46,965 bases of DNA from CAYUCE01 sp964443275 (GTDB taxonomy: Bacteria > Bipolaricaulota > Bipolaricaulia > CAYUCE01), in assembly GCA_964443275.1 (NCBI GenBank), contig CAYUCE010000008.1:1-46965 (forward strand). The letters run 5' to 3'. Each line of letters starts with the position of its first letter. The first letter of the stretch is position 1. Below are positions 15,829 to 24,002 of the stretch, in pieces. The notes under the pieces were generated by a model. It saw only the letters and a program-made list of their open reading frames with translations. It was not told where the DNA came from and ran no database searches. The position numbers were made by a program, and so were the translations under genes.

Positions 15829-18740
15829 TAGCTTTTGGTTTTAGGACATATCCCGCGGTAAGCACAATACTCGCAGGCTCTGTAGCTAGGATCTGTGGGA
15901 AAGTTTCCCTGCCTGATTCCTTTCGCCGCTTCTTCAATCTTTTCCACTGCTTTGTTAAGCATTTTTTGATTAATTCTAGCTTTGCCTATTATCACCTTGG
16001 GGGTCAGGAATCTAAGTTGTAGGTGATTGGGTAACTCACCTTTTATCCTCTGGTAAGCAAGTGAATAGATAGCTAATTGAAGACTGTCTTTTGTTCTTCT
16101 GTCCGCTTTTTCTTTATCCTTTAAACTAGAGGCTTTGTAATCTATTAGTATAACTTCCTCTTCATTTCGATCGATTCTATCCCATCTTCCCACTACCCGA
16201 TTGTTACCTTGCATAAAGGAGAAATCTTCCTCCACTCCCACAATTTGGTTGCCGTTTTCTAATTCATAGTTATAAAAATTTTCCAAGGCTTTTTTACCTT
16301 CCTCAAATCTTTGATCTTCATGTTCCCTACTTATAAAACCTTCGTTAATCCAAACCTTTTCAAAAACTTCGATCAAATCACTCAAGGGGGGGATTTTTTC
16401 GTTTTTCCTTTGAAGGTTAAATAGTTGAACCGCCTCGTGGATAGCCTGTCCATAAATCACGGAGTGGTGCTGGGTAATGGGGACCCTGAGTATATGTATA
16501 AACTTGTACTTGAGCGGGCAGGTTAGATAATCGTCAATCTTGTAATGGCTCAAGTTTAGAATTTCATCAGGCCCCATCTGGTAATCGAAAAATAGCTTTC
16601 GTTCCGGTGGTGGTGCATGGCGTTTGACCGCTTCCAGCGGCAGTTTCTTCTGCACCTGGAGGGCAGAAGAAGGCAAATCGATAGCTTCCATCACAAACCT
16701 GCTTACCTTTTTGGTTCTTTTTCCACCGTAATCTTTCCCGCAGGTCAAGTAAAGTTTCTCGCAGGCTCTGGTCATAGCCACGTAAAAAAGACGCCTTTCT
16801 TCCTGAAGATGAAAGTCACCTTCCGGCAGCCTTTCCTTTACCAGCTCATCCGGCAGTTCAATTGGCCTACTCCGGCTGCGGGTGGGGAACCGAAGTTTTA
16901 CCAGCTCAGGAATGAAGACCACCTTAAACTCCAGACCTTTCGCCTTATGAACTGTAAGTACCTGCACCACATCCTCGTCCCAATCTGCTTGATCACAAGA
17001 CGGGTCATCACCGGATTCGATCAAAAGATCCAGGTGTCTTACAAATTCCGGTACCAGATCGTAAGGAGCCACCTCAGAGAAGTTTTCAACTATTTCAAAA
17101 AACTTGGCGATATTTTGAAGCTTCCGATGATCTCTGGCCGACTGTGAATTGGCTAACCTGGAGAGGTATCCGGTATCTTCCATCAAATACTCATATAAGA
17201 CCTCCCCGGTAGGCCGCTGGCTACTTTTATCTATGTACTGATCAACGTCCTTAACAATTTTTTGGATAGTAGCTTCCTGATGGGGTTCTATTTCCAATTC
17301 ATCCCCGGAATTAAATATCTGGTAAAGGGCCCGGTTTTTTTTGTGAGCACGGTTTAGACAGCTAAGTAAGACTTTGGGATCAAGCTGGTAAAGTTCGGAA
17401 CTGGCAAGGAAATGGAGACTTCTTGAATCCTCTGGGTCCGATATCACCCTGAGAAAAGAAGTGACCAGTTTAATCTCAGGGCGATCGTATAACCCCTGAC
17501 TGCCCGAAAAGCTCCAAGGTATCTTCTTTAAGTTAAGCGCTCTCAGGTAGGGATCGGCTGATTTGTTGCGTCTTAATAGAATAGCAAAATCTGTATATTG
17601 ATAGCCCTTATCCTCGATTAATTCCCGAATCTTTTCAGCTATGAAGTCGGCTTCGCTGGATAAGGTGTCAAAGCGCTTGAATACCACCTCTTCTCCTTCA
17701 GCCGGAAATCCGGTGAGCTTCTTATCTATATCGTTTTTCTCTTCCAGTCTTTCTGGGTTGTTATGCTGGATTAGTCTGTATGCTTTGTCCAGGATGCTCT
17801 GTCGAGACCGGTAATTTTTGGTCAGCACCACCAGCTCGCTTTCCGGGTAGTCTTCTGTAAATTCCAGTATATTGCTTATACTAGCCCCTCTAAACTTGTA
17901 GATAGATTGGTCATCATCTCCAGCCGTGGTGATATTGTTACCGGGAGGTCCTAAAAGCTTCACAATTTGATACTGAGCATAATTTGTATCCTGAAATTCA
18001 TCTACTAATATGTATTTAAACTTCTGTTGATACTCCTTTAGTACTTCCGGATGGTTTCTAAAAAGCTTCAGGGTGTAAAAAAGCAGATCTCCAAAGTCCA
18101 TTTTGTCCTGTTCTTTTAGAAGTTGTTGATATTTTTTATAGGTACGGGCAATCTCCATCTGCCTTTGGGCTTGCTTTTTGAGCCCTTCATCTTTACTGTT
18201 TGCGGATTTTTCCGAAAGTTTATTTGCATAATCTAGGTATTCATCCCAGCCCACGTCTTCGTCTTTGGCCCGATTAATGACCCCTAGTAGAGCTCGTATA
18301 TGGCGAGTGGGATTGCCCAGCGGCCGGTAATAGTCCAGCGGAAACTCAAATAAATTCTCTTGAAAGAATATTACTTGTTCTGGTTGGGAAAGGATGCGGT
18401 AATTGGTATCCAGACCTAAAACCAAGCCGTTTTCTCGCAGTACCCGATCACAGAAGGAGTGGAAAGTGCTGATCCAGGAGTCAGTAGCTCCGTAGGGGAC
18501 CAGAATGTCCACTCTTTCTTCCATCTCGGAGGCGGCTTTTTCAGTGAAAGTGAGAGCTAGAATTTCAGACGGCTTGGCCAGCTTTTGGGCGATTAGGTAA
18601 GCAACCCTTCTGCTGATAACGGTAGTCTTTCCGGTACCGGCACCAGCCACGATCAACTGGGGACCTTCTTCGTGGGTGACCGCTTTTTTTTGAGCTTGGT
18701 TTAGATCTTCTAGTAAGGCTTTAGTTGAGTTACCTTCCAT
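15828..18740 (-). CDS. UvrD/PcrA-type helicase fused to a 4Fe-4S RecB-like nuclease
   Basis: 970 residues. Superfamily 1A helicase motifs in order: GAGTGKTT (33-40), ALTFTEKAASEM, VDEFQDTNYAQ, AGDDDQSIYKFRGA, KNYRSRQSIL, VLTVHKAKGLEFK and RRLFYVAMTRA. From about residue 720 there is a PD-(D/E)XK nuclease: GRWDRIDRN and ILIDYKASS supply the D and DxK residues. A cysteine in LTCPLKYKF plus C956, C959 and C965 (CEYCAYRGIC) form the iron-sulphur staple seen in AddB, Cas4 and AdnAB proteins. It is a plausible end-processing motor-nuclease. No second helicase subunit (AddB, AdnB, RecC) is nearby. There is no Shine-Dalgarno sequence; a promoter with -10 box 9 nt before the ATG suggests a leaderless start. 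It heads the four-gene cassette. Confidence 0.93.
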   Translation of the reverse strand: MEGNSTKALLEDLNQAQKKAVTHEEGPQLIVAGAGTGKTTVISRRVAYLIAQKLAKPSEILALTFTEKAASEMEERVDILVPYGATDSWISTFHSFCDRVLRENGLVLGLDTNYRILSQPEQVIFFQENLFEFPLDYYRPLGNPTRHIRALLGVINRAKDEDVGWDEYLDYANKLSEKSANSKDEGLKKQAQRQMEIARTYKKYQQLLKEQDKMDFGDLLFYTLKLFRNHPEVLKEYQQKFKYILVDEFQDTNYAQYQIVKLLGPPGNNITTAGDDDQSIYKFRGASISNILEFTEDYPESELVVLTKNYRSRQSILDKAYRLIQHNNPERLEEKNDIDKKLTGFPAEGEEVVFKRFDTLSSEADFIAEKIRELIEDKGYQYTDFAILLRRNKSADPYLRALNLKKIPWSFSGSQGLYDRPEIKLVTSFLRVISDPEDSRSLHFLASSELYQLDPKVLLSCLNRAHKKNRALYQIFNSGDELEIEPHQEATIQKIVKDVDQYIDKSSQRPTGEVLYEYLMEDTGYLSRLANSQSARDHRKLQNIAKFFEIVENFSEVAPYDLVPEFVRHLDLLIESGDDPSCDQADWDEDVVQVLTVHKAKGLEFKVVFIPELVKLRFPTRSRSRPIELPDELVKERLPEGDFHLQEERRLFYVAMTRACEKLYLTCGKDYGGKRTKKVSRFVMEAIDLPSSALQVQKKLPLEAVKRHAPPPERKLFFDYQMGPDEILNLSHYKIDDYLTCPLKYKFIHILRVPITQHHSVIYGQAIHEAVQLFNLQRKNEKIPPLSDLIEVFEKVWINEGFISREHEDQRFEEGKKALENFYNYELENGNQIVGVEEDFSFMQGNNRVVGRWDRIDRNEEEVILIDYKASSLKDKEKADRRTKDSLQLAIYSLAYQRIKGELPNHLQLRFLTPKVIIGKARINQKMLNKAVEKIEEAAKGIRQGNFPTDPSYRACEYCAYRGICPKTKS

Positions 18741-18749
18741 GACAGGTTA

Positions 18750-18778
18750 AGTGTAAGAAAACGTAATGCATATAACAA
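18750..18778 (-). promoter_or_regulatory. Putative leaderless promoter of the helicase cassette
   Basis: Minus strand TTGTTA (18773-18778), 17-nt spacer, TACACT (18750-18755), then 9 nt to the ATG at 18740. The geometry is identical to the tsaB promoter. Both boxes match four of six consensus bases, so support is moderate. Confidence 0.4.
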
Positions 18779-18793
18779 TCACTTTAGAAAGTC

Positions 18794-19780
18794 TTAAGTG
18801 TGGATTTCGATTATGTCCCCATCCTGTAAGATATGATCCCACTGAATTTGTTGGCCGTCATATTTACCGGATCCCCAAATCCGTACGTAATTTAGCTCAG
18901 AAGCAAGCTCCCTGTGTACGCTCCGGCAGGCATCGATTACCGTACTCCCTTGCGGTAATACGTAGGGTTTTTTCAAATCCGGTTGTTCACCCGGAACCTT
19001 GGTATATATTCTGATTATATTTAACCCTTCAAATACGGACCTTTTGAGCTGGTTCAGGCTTTCTTTTCTGTTTGCATCCACACAAATAACTGGGAATTCG
19101 TTACCTAGCTTCTCTGGAACTTTTAGAGTGTTTATCCCTCTTGAGGACATATCTTTTTTAGTTCCCAAAAAGACCGCCTTCTTGACTATTCCAAATACCC
19201 CGATTTCTTCATTATTTTCTTCTCCTTGAAGGTGGATACCCTGTTCATGCAGCAAATTAAGGGTCTTAGAAATATTTTCCTCGATATTATCATCAGCTAA
19301 ATCGATGAGAATTAAAAGTAGGTCGGCTTTTCTAATCAAATTAAAAACCCAGCTTTCCGTATATTCCTCTGATATAGGGGGCATATCTATTAATTGAATC
19401 TGGATATCCTCATAGCTCATCATCCCCGGAAGTGGCTTGAAAGTGGAGAAGGGATAATCGCCCACTTCCGGAGTAGTATTAGTAAGCTTTTTAACCAAGG
19501 TGGATTTGCCGGAGTTTGGCAGTCCTACAAGCACTACTTGACCTGCTCCTTCCCGCTTAATGGAATCGGGCGTTTTGGTCTTGGCTGGGCCCTTTTTACC
19601 CGATTTCTTGCGAAGATTAGCCAGCCTCCTTTTAATATCCGCTTGGATATTTTCCGTGCCTTTGTGCTTGGGTACGGTAGAAAGCATCTCTTTTAAGGCT
19701 TCCACCTTTTCTTGTTTATCTTTAGCCTTCTGGTATTTTTCTTTTGCTTTTAGGAATTCAGGCGTCAGGTTTGCAGGCAT
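18794..19780 (-). CDS. TGS-domain GTPase, Obg/DRG-like
   Basis: 328 residues. A helical N-terminal region of about 80 residues is followed by a GTPase with G1 GLPNSGKST, a threonine-rich G2 (FSTF), G3 DMPP (usual DxPG changed) and G4 TKKD (in place of NKxD). A C-terminal TGS domain runs from about 255 (IRIYTKVPGEQPD, LPQGSTVIDACRSVH, ILQDGDIIEIHT). It resembles the DRG/YchF/Obg group, ribosome-associated GTPases; bacterial members of this DRG-like branch are less common. A GGGGTGAG site precedes the ATG. It lies 53 bases upstream of the helicase and may be co-transcribed with it. Confidence 0.85.
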   Translation of the reverse strand: MPANLTPEFLKAKEKYQKAKDKQEKVEALKEMLSTVPKHKGTENIQADIKRRLANLRKKSGKKGPAKTKTPDSIKREGAGQVVLVGLPNSGKSTLVKKLTNTTPEVGDYPFSTFKPLPGMMSYEDIQIQLIDMPPISEEYTESWVFNLIRKADLLLILIDLADDNIEENISKTLNLLHEQGIHLQGEENNEEIGVFGIVKKAVFLGTKKDMSSRGINTLKVPEKLGNEFPVICVDANRKESLNQLKRSVFEGLNIIRIYTKVPGEQPDLKKPYVLPQGSTVIDACRSVHRELASELNYVRIWGSGKYDGQQIQWDHILQDGDIIEIHT

Positions 19781-19825
19781 ATATCTCTCACCCCAGAAGA
19801 AATTCGCTAAATTTAACCCTAATTT

Positions 19826-19854
19826 ATGTTATTCTTTTTATAGTCAATTGGCAA
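19826..19854 (-). promoter_or_regulatory. Promoter of the TGS GTPase
   Basis: Minus strand TTGCCA (19849-19854), 17-nt spacer, TAACAT (19826-19831), about 45 nt before the ATG at 19780. It may drive the GTPase and the helicase cassette beyond it. Confidence 0.5.
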
Positions 19855-19866
19855 GCTATTTGTCAG

Positions 19867-20916
19867 CTAGAGGGCATTTGGGAGGCAATTTATGAGTTCT
19901 GTAATTAGATTAACGGTGTGTTCAAAATCATCCAGCCGCATGGTGCTGAGTGGTGAATGGATATATCTGCAAGGCACGGAGACTATCCCCGCCAGTACTC
20001 CTCCCCGGGAAAGATGAATGGAACCAGCATCAGTTCCTCCATAGGCGGGCCGTTTATATTGAAAAGGGATATCGTTTTTTGTGGCTACTTTCTCTAGCAT
20101 TTTTACTACTTTCTGTTTTACCACAATGGATTTATCAGCTACGGTAAATGCCGGTCCCTTTCCCATCTTGACCGGCTGTCTTTTTTCTGAAACTCCGGGT
20201 ACATCAGCGCCGATGGTTCCTTCCAAAGCAATGGCCAAGTCCGGCTCAATTTGAAAGGCCGCTGTCTTGGCTCCTCTCAATCCCGTTTCCTCACATACGG
20301 CAAAGTTCAGTACCAAGGTGGGATCGAAATCTGCAGATTGTAAGTTTTCTAAGGTCTTTATTAAAACTGCGCATCCTGCTCGATCATCGAAGGCCTTGCC
20401 TACCACGTAGGTTTCGTTAAGCTGCTTGAAAGGATAGTGGATGGTAGCAAAGGACCCAATTTTAATTCCCATATCTTGGGCCTCTTGTTTGCTCGTGGCT
20501 CCGATGTCAACGAATAAGTCTTCCATTTTCATAACTTTATCCTTTTCCTCATCTTTTTGGATATGGGGAGGAATGGATCCTATTATTCCTTTTAAGATTT
20601 TTCCACCTTCGTTCATTATGCTCACCGAATGGGCGGGGAGAATGCGCACGTCCCACCCCCCGAGATTGGTGAAACCTAGAAAGCCATTTTGGTCAATGTG
20701 GTTGATCATAAAACCTACTTCGTCCATATGGGCATCCAGCATAAGCTTGAAATCGCTGGTTCCCCGTTTGGTGGCCATTAAGTTACCCAATTTGTCGGTT
20801 CTTATCTCATCCGCGTAGGGTTCAATTATCTCATGTATAGTCTCCCTTACCGGGTCCTCAAAACCCGATACCCCAAAGGCGTCCGATAGAGTTTTCAAAA
20901 GTTTGATTGTGTCCAT
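19867..20916 (-). CDS. M42 family metallo-aminopeptidase
   Basis: 349 residues from ATG 20916; the in-frame TTG before it is less likely because GGAGGG is well spaced from the ATG. Metal and catalytic motifs: DAHMDEVGF (His and Asp), GKAFDDRAGC (bridging Asp), FAVCEETGLRG (catalytic Glu pair), and IHSPLST near the end (His). The usual aspartate of the VDxT ligand reads ALEGT here. GGTDAGSIH is typical of the family. These enzymes form tetrahedral dodecamers that remove N-terminal residues from peptides (TET/FrvX/glucanase-M type). Substrate class cannot be fixed. Confidence 0.93.
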   Translation of the reverse strand: MDTIKLLKTLSDAFGVSGFEDPVRETIHEIIEPYADEIRTDKLGNLMATKRGTSDFKLMLDAHMDEVGFMINHIDQNGFLGFTNLGGWDVRILPAHSVSIMNEGGKILKGIIGSIPPHIQKDEEKDKVMKMEDLFVDIGATSKQEAQDMGIKIGSFATIHYPFKQLNETYVVGKAFDDRAGCAVLIKTLENLQSADFDPTLVLNFAVCEETGLRGAKTAAFQIEPDLAIALEGTIGADVPGVSEKRQPVKMGKGPAFTVADKSIVVKQKVVKMLEKVATKNDIPFQYKRPAYGGTDAGSIHLSRGGVLAGIVSVPCRYIHSPLSTMRLDDFEHTVNLITELINCLPNAL

Positions 20917-20939
20917 CAACTTACCCTCCTCTTACTTGT

Positions 20940-20969
20940 AGGATAGGAATTATCAAGGCTGCCTGACAA
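20940..20969 (-). promoter_or_regulatory. Putative promoter of the M42 peptidase gene
   Basis: Minus strand TTGTCA (20964-20969), 18-nt spacer, TATCCT (20940-20945), about 23 nt before the ATG at 20916, with the ribosome site between. Confidence 0.4.
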
Positions 20970-20983
20970 CGGAAGGGGTCATT

Positions 20984-21011
20984 TTGAATTTTTAACATAA
21001 GTTGCTATAAT
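20984..21011 (+). promoter_or_regulatory. Promoter of the tRNA-Arg gene
   Basis: TTGAAT (20984-20989), 16-nt spacer and a perfect TATAAT (21006-21011), about 100 nt before the tRNA. No other gene on this strand could use it. Confidence 0.55.
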
Positions 21012-21110
21012 CGAGTATGCTAGGTGTTATTAGGTGTCTAGGTTTTGGTATTAGCTTTTGTACTTGGGCTGTCGGTCTTTAGTTAACTGCTGGCTGCTTA
21101 CCTCTAACAT

Positions 21111-21187
21111 GCGCCTGTAGCTCAGTTGGATAGAGCGGCGGATTCCTAATCCGTAGGTCGGGGGTTCGAATCCTCCCAGGCGTACCA
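21111..21187 (+). tRNA. tRNA-Arg (anticodon CCU)
   Basis: Full cloverleaf: acceptor GCGCCTG pairs with CAGGCGT (G1-U72 wobble), D arm GCTC/GAGC, anticodon arm GCGGA-TTCCTAA-TCCGT with anticodon CCT, variable AGGTC, T arm GGGGG-TTCGAAT-CCTCC. CCA is encoded in the genome (ACCA at 21184-21187). It reads AGG codons. An AT-rich accessory region begins downstream. Confidence 0.97.
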
Positions 21188-21236
21188 GAATTTCCTTAGC
21201 TTGTCTAATAGGGTTATCTTCAATAAGAAAGCGGGG

Positions 21237-21254
21237 ATAATGGGCATTATTTTC
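21237..21254 (+). terminator. Possible terminator after tRNA-Arg
   Basis: ATAAT-GGGC-ATTAT followed by TTTCTAATTT; a short stem with a T-rich tail 50 nt after the tRNA. Weak. Confidence 0.3.
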
Positions 21255-21265
21255 TAATTTATAGT

Positions 21266-22249
21266 CTAGTTGGGGTGTGCATCACTGCGCGGAGTTGCTT
21301 TCAAAAGTATCTGTATGTTTTTTAATCCTTCTTTTCCATCTACTTCAGGTCTTCGTCCATTCTGTATAGCTTTTACAAAATCTGCAATTTCACCAGGGTA
21401 AGGGTTCATGGGGTTATATTTTAAATCTTTCTCATTGAAATATATCTCACCTTTTCCATGAGGGCCTAGAGTATCTTTACAGATGGCTTTTCCCTTCCTA
21501 CCGTATATCTCCACTGCCGGCGTAGAATCAAAGAGTACTGAGCTGGTAATCTCCGCTGTAGCTCCAGATTCGAATTTCATCGATATTATAGCCGTCTCAT
21601 CATTAGGACTATTCCAGAAATTATTGGCTATTAAGCCCTTCACTTCGATTACTTCGCCACAACTCGGTACCATCATCCAGCGAATTAGATCCAGACAGTG
21701 GGTTCCCACTGCAGCTAAACTCCACCATCTTCCAAGGCGGTTATTTGCCCTCCAGTTAGAATCATCTTCTGCTTTAGAGGTCCACTGAACCCTCATATGG
21801 TGGAGTTTGCCCAACTCTCCATTATGTACTTTAAAAGCTAGCTTTCGGTGACCGGAATGCCAGCGTAAGTGGTATGCTACCCCTAGTTTTACTTGATTCT
21901 CCCGGCATATTGATATCAATCTCTTTCCATCTTCAGCGTCGGTAACCATTGGCTTTTCCATCAACACGTGTTTACCTGCTTGTGCTGCTTCTATCCCGTA
22001 TTCAGCATGAAGTTTATCCGGGGTAGTGATAATGACTGCGTCCAGGTTGGTATCGGTTAACAAATCGGAATAAGAAGAATAGGCGGGGTTAGAAGACAGG
22101 GCACCGTATTGTGAGGCAAAGCTCTCTGCTCTCTTTTGGCTCCTGCTAAGTACACTCCAAAAACTTGCCTCATTTATTTCATTTAAAGCAGGGGCTAATG
22201 ACCTTCTGGCAATTTTTCCTGTGCCTATAATCGCAAAATTAATGGGCAT
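21266..22249 (-). CDS. Gfo/Idh/MocA family oxidoreductase
   Basis: 327 residues using the ATG at 22249, which directly precedes INFAIIGTGKIARRS. The longer open frame to 22324 adds a non-homologous tail, and GGAGG lies 12 nt before the chosen ATG. The Rossmann motif is followed by VIITTPDKLHAEYGIEAAQAGKHVLMEKPM, the family EKP motif that supplies the nicotinamide-site lysine. The C-terminal sugar-binding sheet has a GTHCLDLIRW catalytic-helix segment. NAD(P)-dependent oxidation of a sugar or cyclitol is expected; the substrate is unknown. It points toward the tRNA gene. Confidence 0.88.
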   Translation of the reverse strand: MPINFAIIGTGKIARRSLAPALNEINEASFWSVLSRSQKRAESFASQYGALSSNPAYSSYSDLLTDTNLDAVIITTPDKLHAEYGIEAAQAGKHVLMEKPMVTDAEDGKRLISICRENQVKLGVAYHLRWHSGHRKLAFKVHNGELGKLHHMRVQWTSKAEDDSNWRANNRLGRWWSLAAVGTHCLDLIRWMMVPSCGEVIEVKGLIANNFWNSPNDETAIISMKFESGATAEITSSVLFDSTPAVEIYGRKGKAICKDTLGPHGKGEIYFNEKDLKYNPMNPYPGEIADFVKAIQNGRRPEVDGKEGLKNIQILLKATPRSDAHPN

Positions 22250-22361
22250 ATCTAAGGCTAACCTCCAAATGTATATTGATTTAATTTTATTACAATTGAC
22301 CGAGCAATAGCCACCGGGTTTCAAGCTAATACTAAAGTTTAAACAAATTTCTAATGTACTA

Positions 22362-22886
22362 TTAACTACTTTCCCACTGGTTATACATAACTATTTCGGA
22401 TAGCTCCTTCCGCTCCGTATGTCTACTGCTCGGGGGCGTTGCAGGATAACCTAAGGGCAGTAAGCTTACTACCCTTACTTCTTTAGGTATATGGAGAATC
22501 TTTTTGACCTCATCCTCATCAAAAGCTCCTATCCAACAGGTGCCAAGTCCTTCCTCGACAGCTTTCAGGGTAAGGTGATCGACTGCGATAGTCACATCTA
22601 CTAAGAATCCAGGATGACCACAAGGTAAGGTGTAATCAGGGTCAGTACCACAAGCCGCTATAACTACCGGTGCTTGAGCCACAAATCGTTGATTATTAGC
22701 GGCTTTGGCTAATTCTTCTCGTATTGTTTGATCCTTGACCACTATAAAACGCCATTCTTGACGATTCTTTGCCGATGGAGCTAATCGGCCTGCCTCTAAT
22801 ATTCTCTCCAGCTTTCCTTGCTCAATTTTTCTCTCGTCAAATTCACGCACGCTGTAACGTTTTTTAATTGCGTTTATAACTTCCAT
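22362..22886 (-). CDS. Nitroreductase family protein
   Basis: 174 residues from ATG 22886, with GGAG 6 nt upstream; a TTG two codons earlier is less likely. FMN-binding motifs: RYSVREF near the start, APSAKNRQEWRFIVV at about 36-50, and GLGTCWIGAFDEDEVKKIL with PLGYPATPP near the C-terminus. Small nitroreductases of this type are FMN homodimers that reduce quinones, nitro compounds or flavins. It has a GHPGFLVDVTIAVDHLTLKA helix region typical of the anaerobe branch. Confidence 0.9.
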   Translation of the reverse strand: MEVINAIKKRYSVREFDERKIEQGKLERILEAGRLAPSAKNRQEWRFIVVKDQTIREELAKAANNQRFVAQAPVVIAACGTDPDYTLPCGHPGFLVDVTIAVDHLTLKAVEEGLGTCWIGAFDEDEVKKILHIPKEVRVVSLLPLGYPATPPSSRHTERKELSEIVMYNQWESS

Positions 22887-22969
22887 TTTCAACTCCTTCG
22901 TAATTAGAATCCGATATATTATTTTTCGCTTAACCCTAAACCCTATTCCTCAATTTTCCAAGTAGCAAT

Positions 22970-22998
22970 TTGGAAAGGCTTAATTACCAGCTTATACT
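22970..22998 (+). promoter_or_regulatory. Promoter of the first pentapeptide-repeat gene
   Basis: TTGGAA (22970-22975), 17-nt spacer, TATACT (22993-22998), 17 nt before the ATG. It is conserved in the second copy. Confidence 0.65.
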
Positions 22999-23015
22999 TC
23001 CCAGTGGTGAGTTTT

Positions 23016-23555
23016 ATGTGTGAATATGAATATTTAAATGAGGAAAAGTGTCAACGAGAAGTTCTTGAGGGATCAGAGAAGGGTTACTGTTTACTTCATG
23101 AAGATTGGGACAACAAGGATGTAGAGAAAACCAGAGAGCAGTTTTATCAGGAAATAAAAGATGGAGAAACTAATTTCGAGGGTTGTGTTCTTCCTGGTTT
23201 TGATCTTTCTGAAAAGGAAATAGAGGAGAATTTAAACTTTAGAAAGGCACTTGTTAAAGCTAAATCAAAGTGGGATAATACTATATTTAAAAAAGAGGCA
23301 GACTTTGGGAGAGACCCAATCAGTAAAGGAGCATACTTTATATTCGCCCGTTTCGGCAAAGGGGCAGACTTTTTGGGAGCCAAGTTCAGCAAAGGTGTCT
23401 CATTCAATTCAGTTAAATTTATGCAAGATGCAGTGTTTACTGAAGTCACATTTTTGGGAAGGTCAGTCCAAATTTATAGGTACTATTTTCCGTATATTAC
23501 GGTTGTCAAATACCCACTTTTACGGTCAAATTATTGCCCAAATTACCCACTTTAA
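23016..23555 (+). pseudogene. Pentapeptide-repeat protein, truncated copy
   Basis: 179 residues from ATG 23016, chosen by homology to the intact copy. The N-terminal zinc-knuckle-like motif MCEYEYLNEEKC...KGYCLLH (C, C, C, H) is followed by pentapeptide repeats (GADFLGAKFSKGVSFNSVKF). After about residue 145 the repeat pattern stops, and the rest (RYYFPYITVVKYPLL) reads through unrelated sequence to a chance stop. The channel module of its neighbour at 24003-25028 is missing. The junction near 23465 holds short repeated words (GTCAAATACCCACTTTTA, then CCAAATTACCCACTTTAA) and a CCGTA-TAT-TACGG palindrome, suggesting an insertion or deletion scar. Confidence 0.7.
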
Positions 23556-23655
23556 GCTGTGTGATAATGTAGTCAACTTAACCGAGGGTGAAATGGTAAA
23601 AACTTGTTAGGATACTCTGGATTTTTAGATGACCATTCTCTGTAAAAAAGATCTG

Positions 23656-23883
23656 TCAAGGTTTATCATTCAACAGGCGTTTAGTATTGCAGATAGGGCA
23701 TCTTTTACTTTTGAAGATATAATAAATCAAATAGAAAATCCCAAATCCAAAAATGAAGCCTACCCAACTGAAATATTTAGTGGGAGAAACAAATTGGTCA
23801 CAATTAAGACAATACTTCTCACCTCTTAATTTTTGCCGTTCCTCTTCCTCTGACATCCTCGGCTGATAACCTTCTTTAACCAC
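23656..23883 (-). CDS. Zinc-ribbon membrane protein, small
   Basis: 75 residues. CLNC at about 25-28 and CPIC near residue 65 flank one hydrophobic segment (FSWVGFIFGFGIFYLIYYIF), a layout of split zinc ribbon around a membrane helix. GTG start at 23883 with AGGGGTGA just upstream; an ATG nine codons in (MSEEEERQK) is the alternative. It lies between the two pentapeptide copies, divergent from the intact one. Function unknown. Confidence 0.65.
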   Translation of the reverse strand: MVKEGYQPRMSEEEERQKLRGEKYCLNCDQFVSPTKYFSWVGFIFGFGIFYLIYYIFKSKRCPICNTKRLLNDKP

Positions 23884-23957
23884 CTTCTCACCCCTTATGT
23901 TAATTTTTACTCTTTTATCTAACCCTAAACCATATTCCTCAATTTTACAAGGAATAT

Positions 23958-23986
23958 TTGAGAAGCTTTTAATATCAGCTTATACT
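23958..23986 (+). promoter_or_regulatory. Promoter of the pentapeptide-channel gene
   Basis: TTGAGA (23958-23963), 17-nt spacer, TATACT (23981-23986), 17 nt before the ATG. Same arrangement as the first copy. Confidence 0.65.
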
Positions 23987-24002
23987 CTGTATTGGTGAGT
24001 TT

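Noticed and set aside
13090..18740. Gabija or Lamassu defence system
   Set aside because: No TOPRIM domain in the ATPase for Gabija, and the gene set differs from Lamassu; similarity is only at the level of enzyme class.
23629..23829. Plus-strand frame of 66 codons
   Set aside because: It is opposite the zinc-ribbon gene, which has cysteine motifs and a ribosome site.
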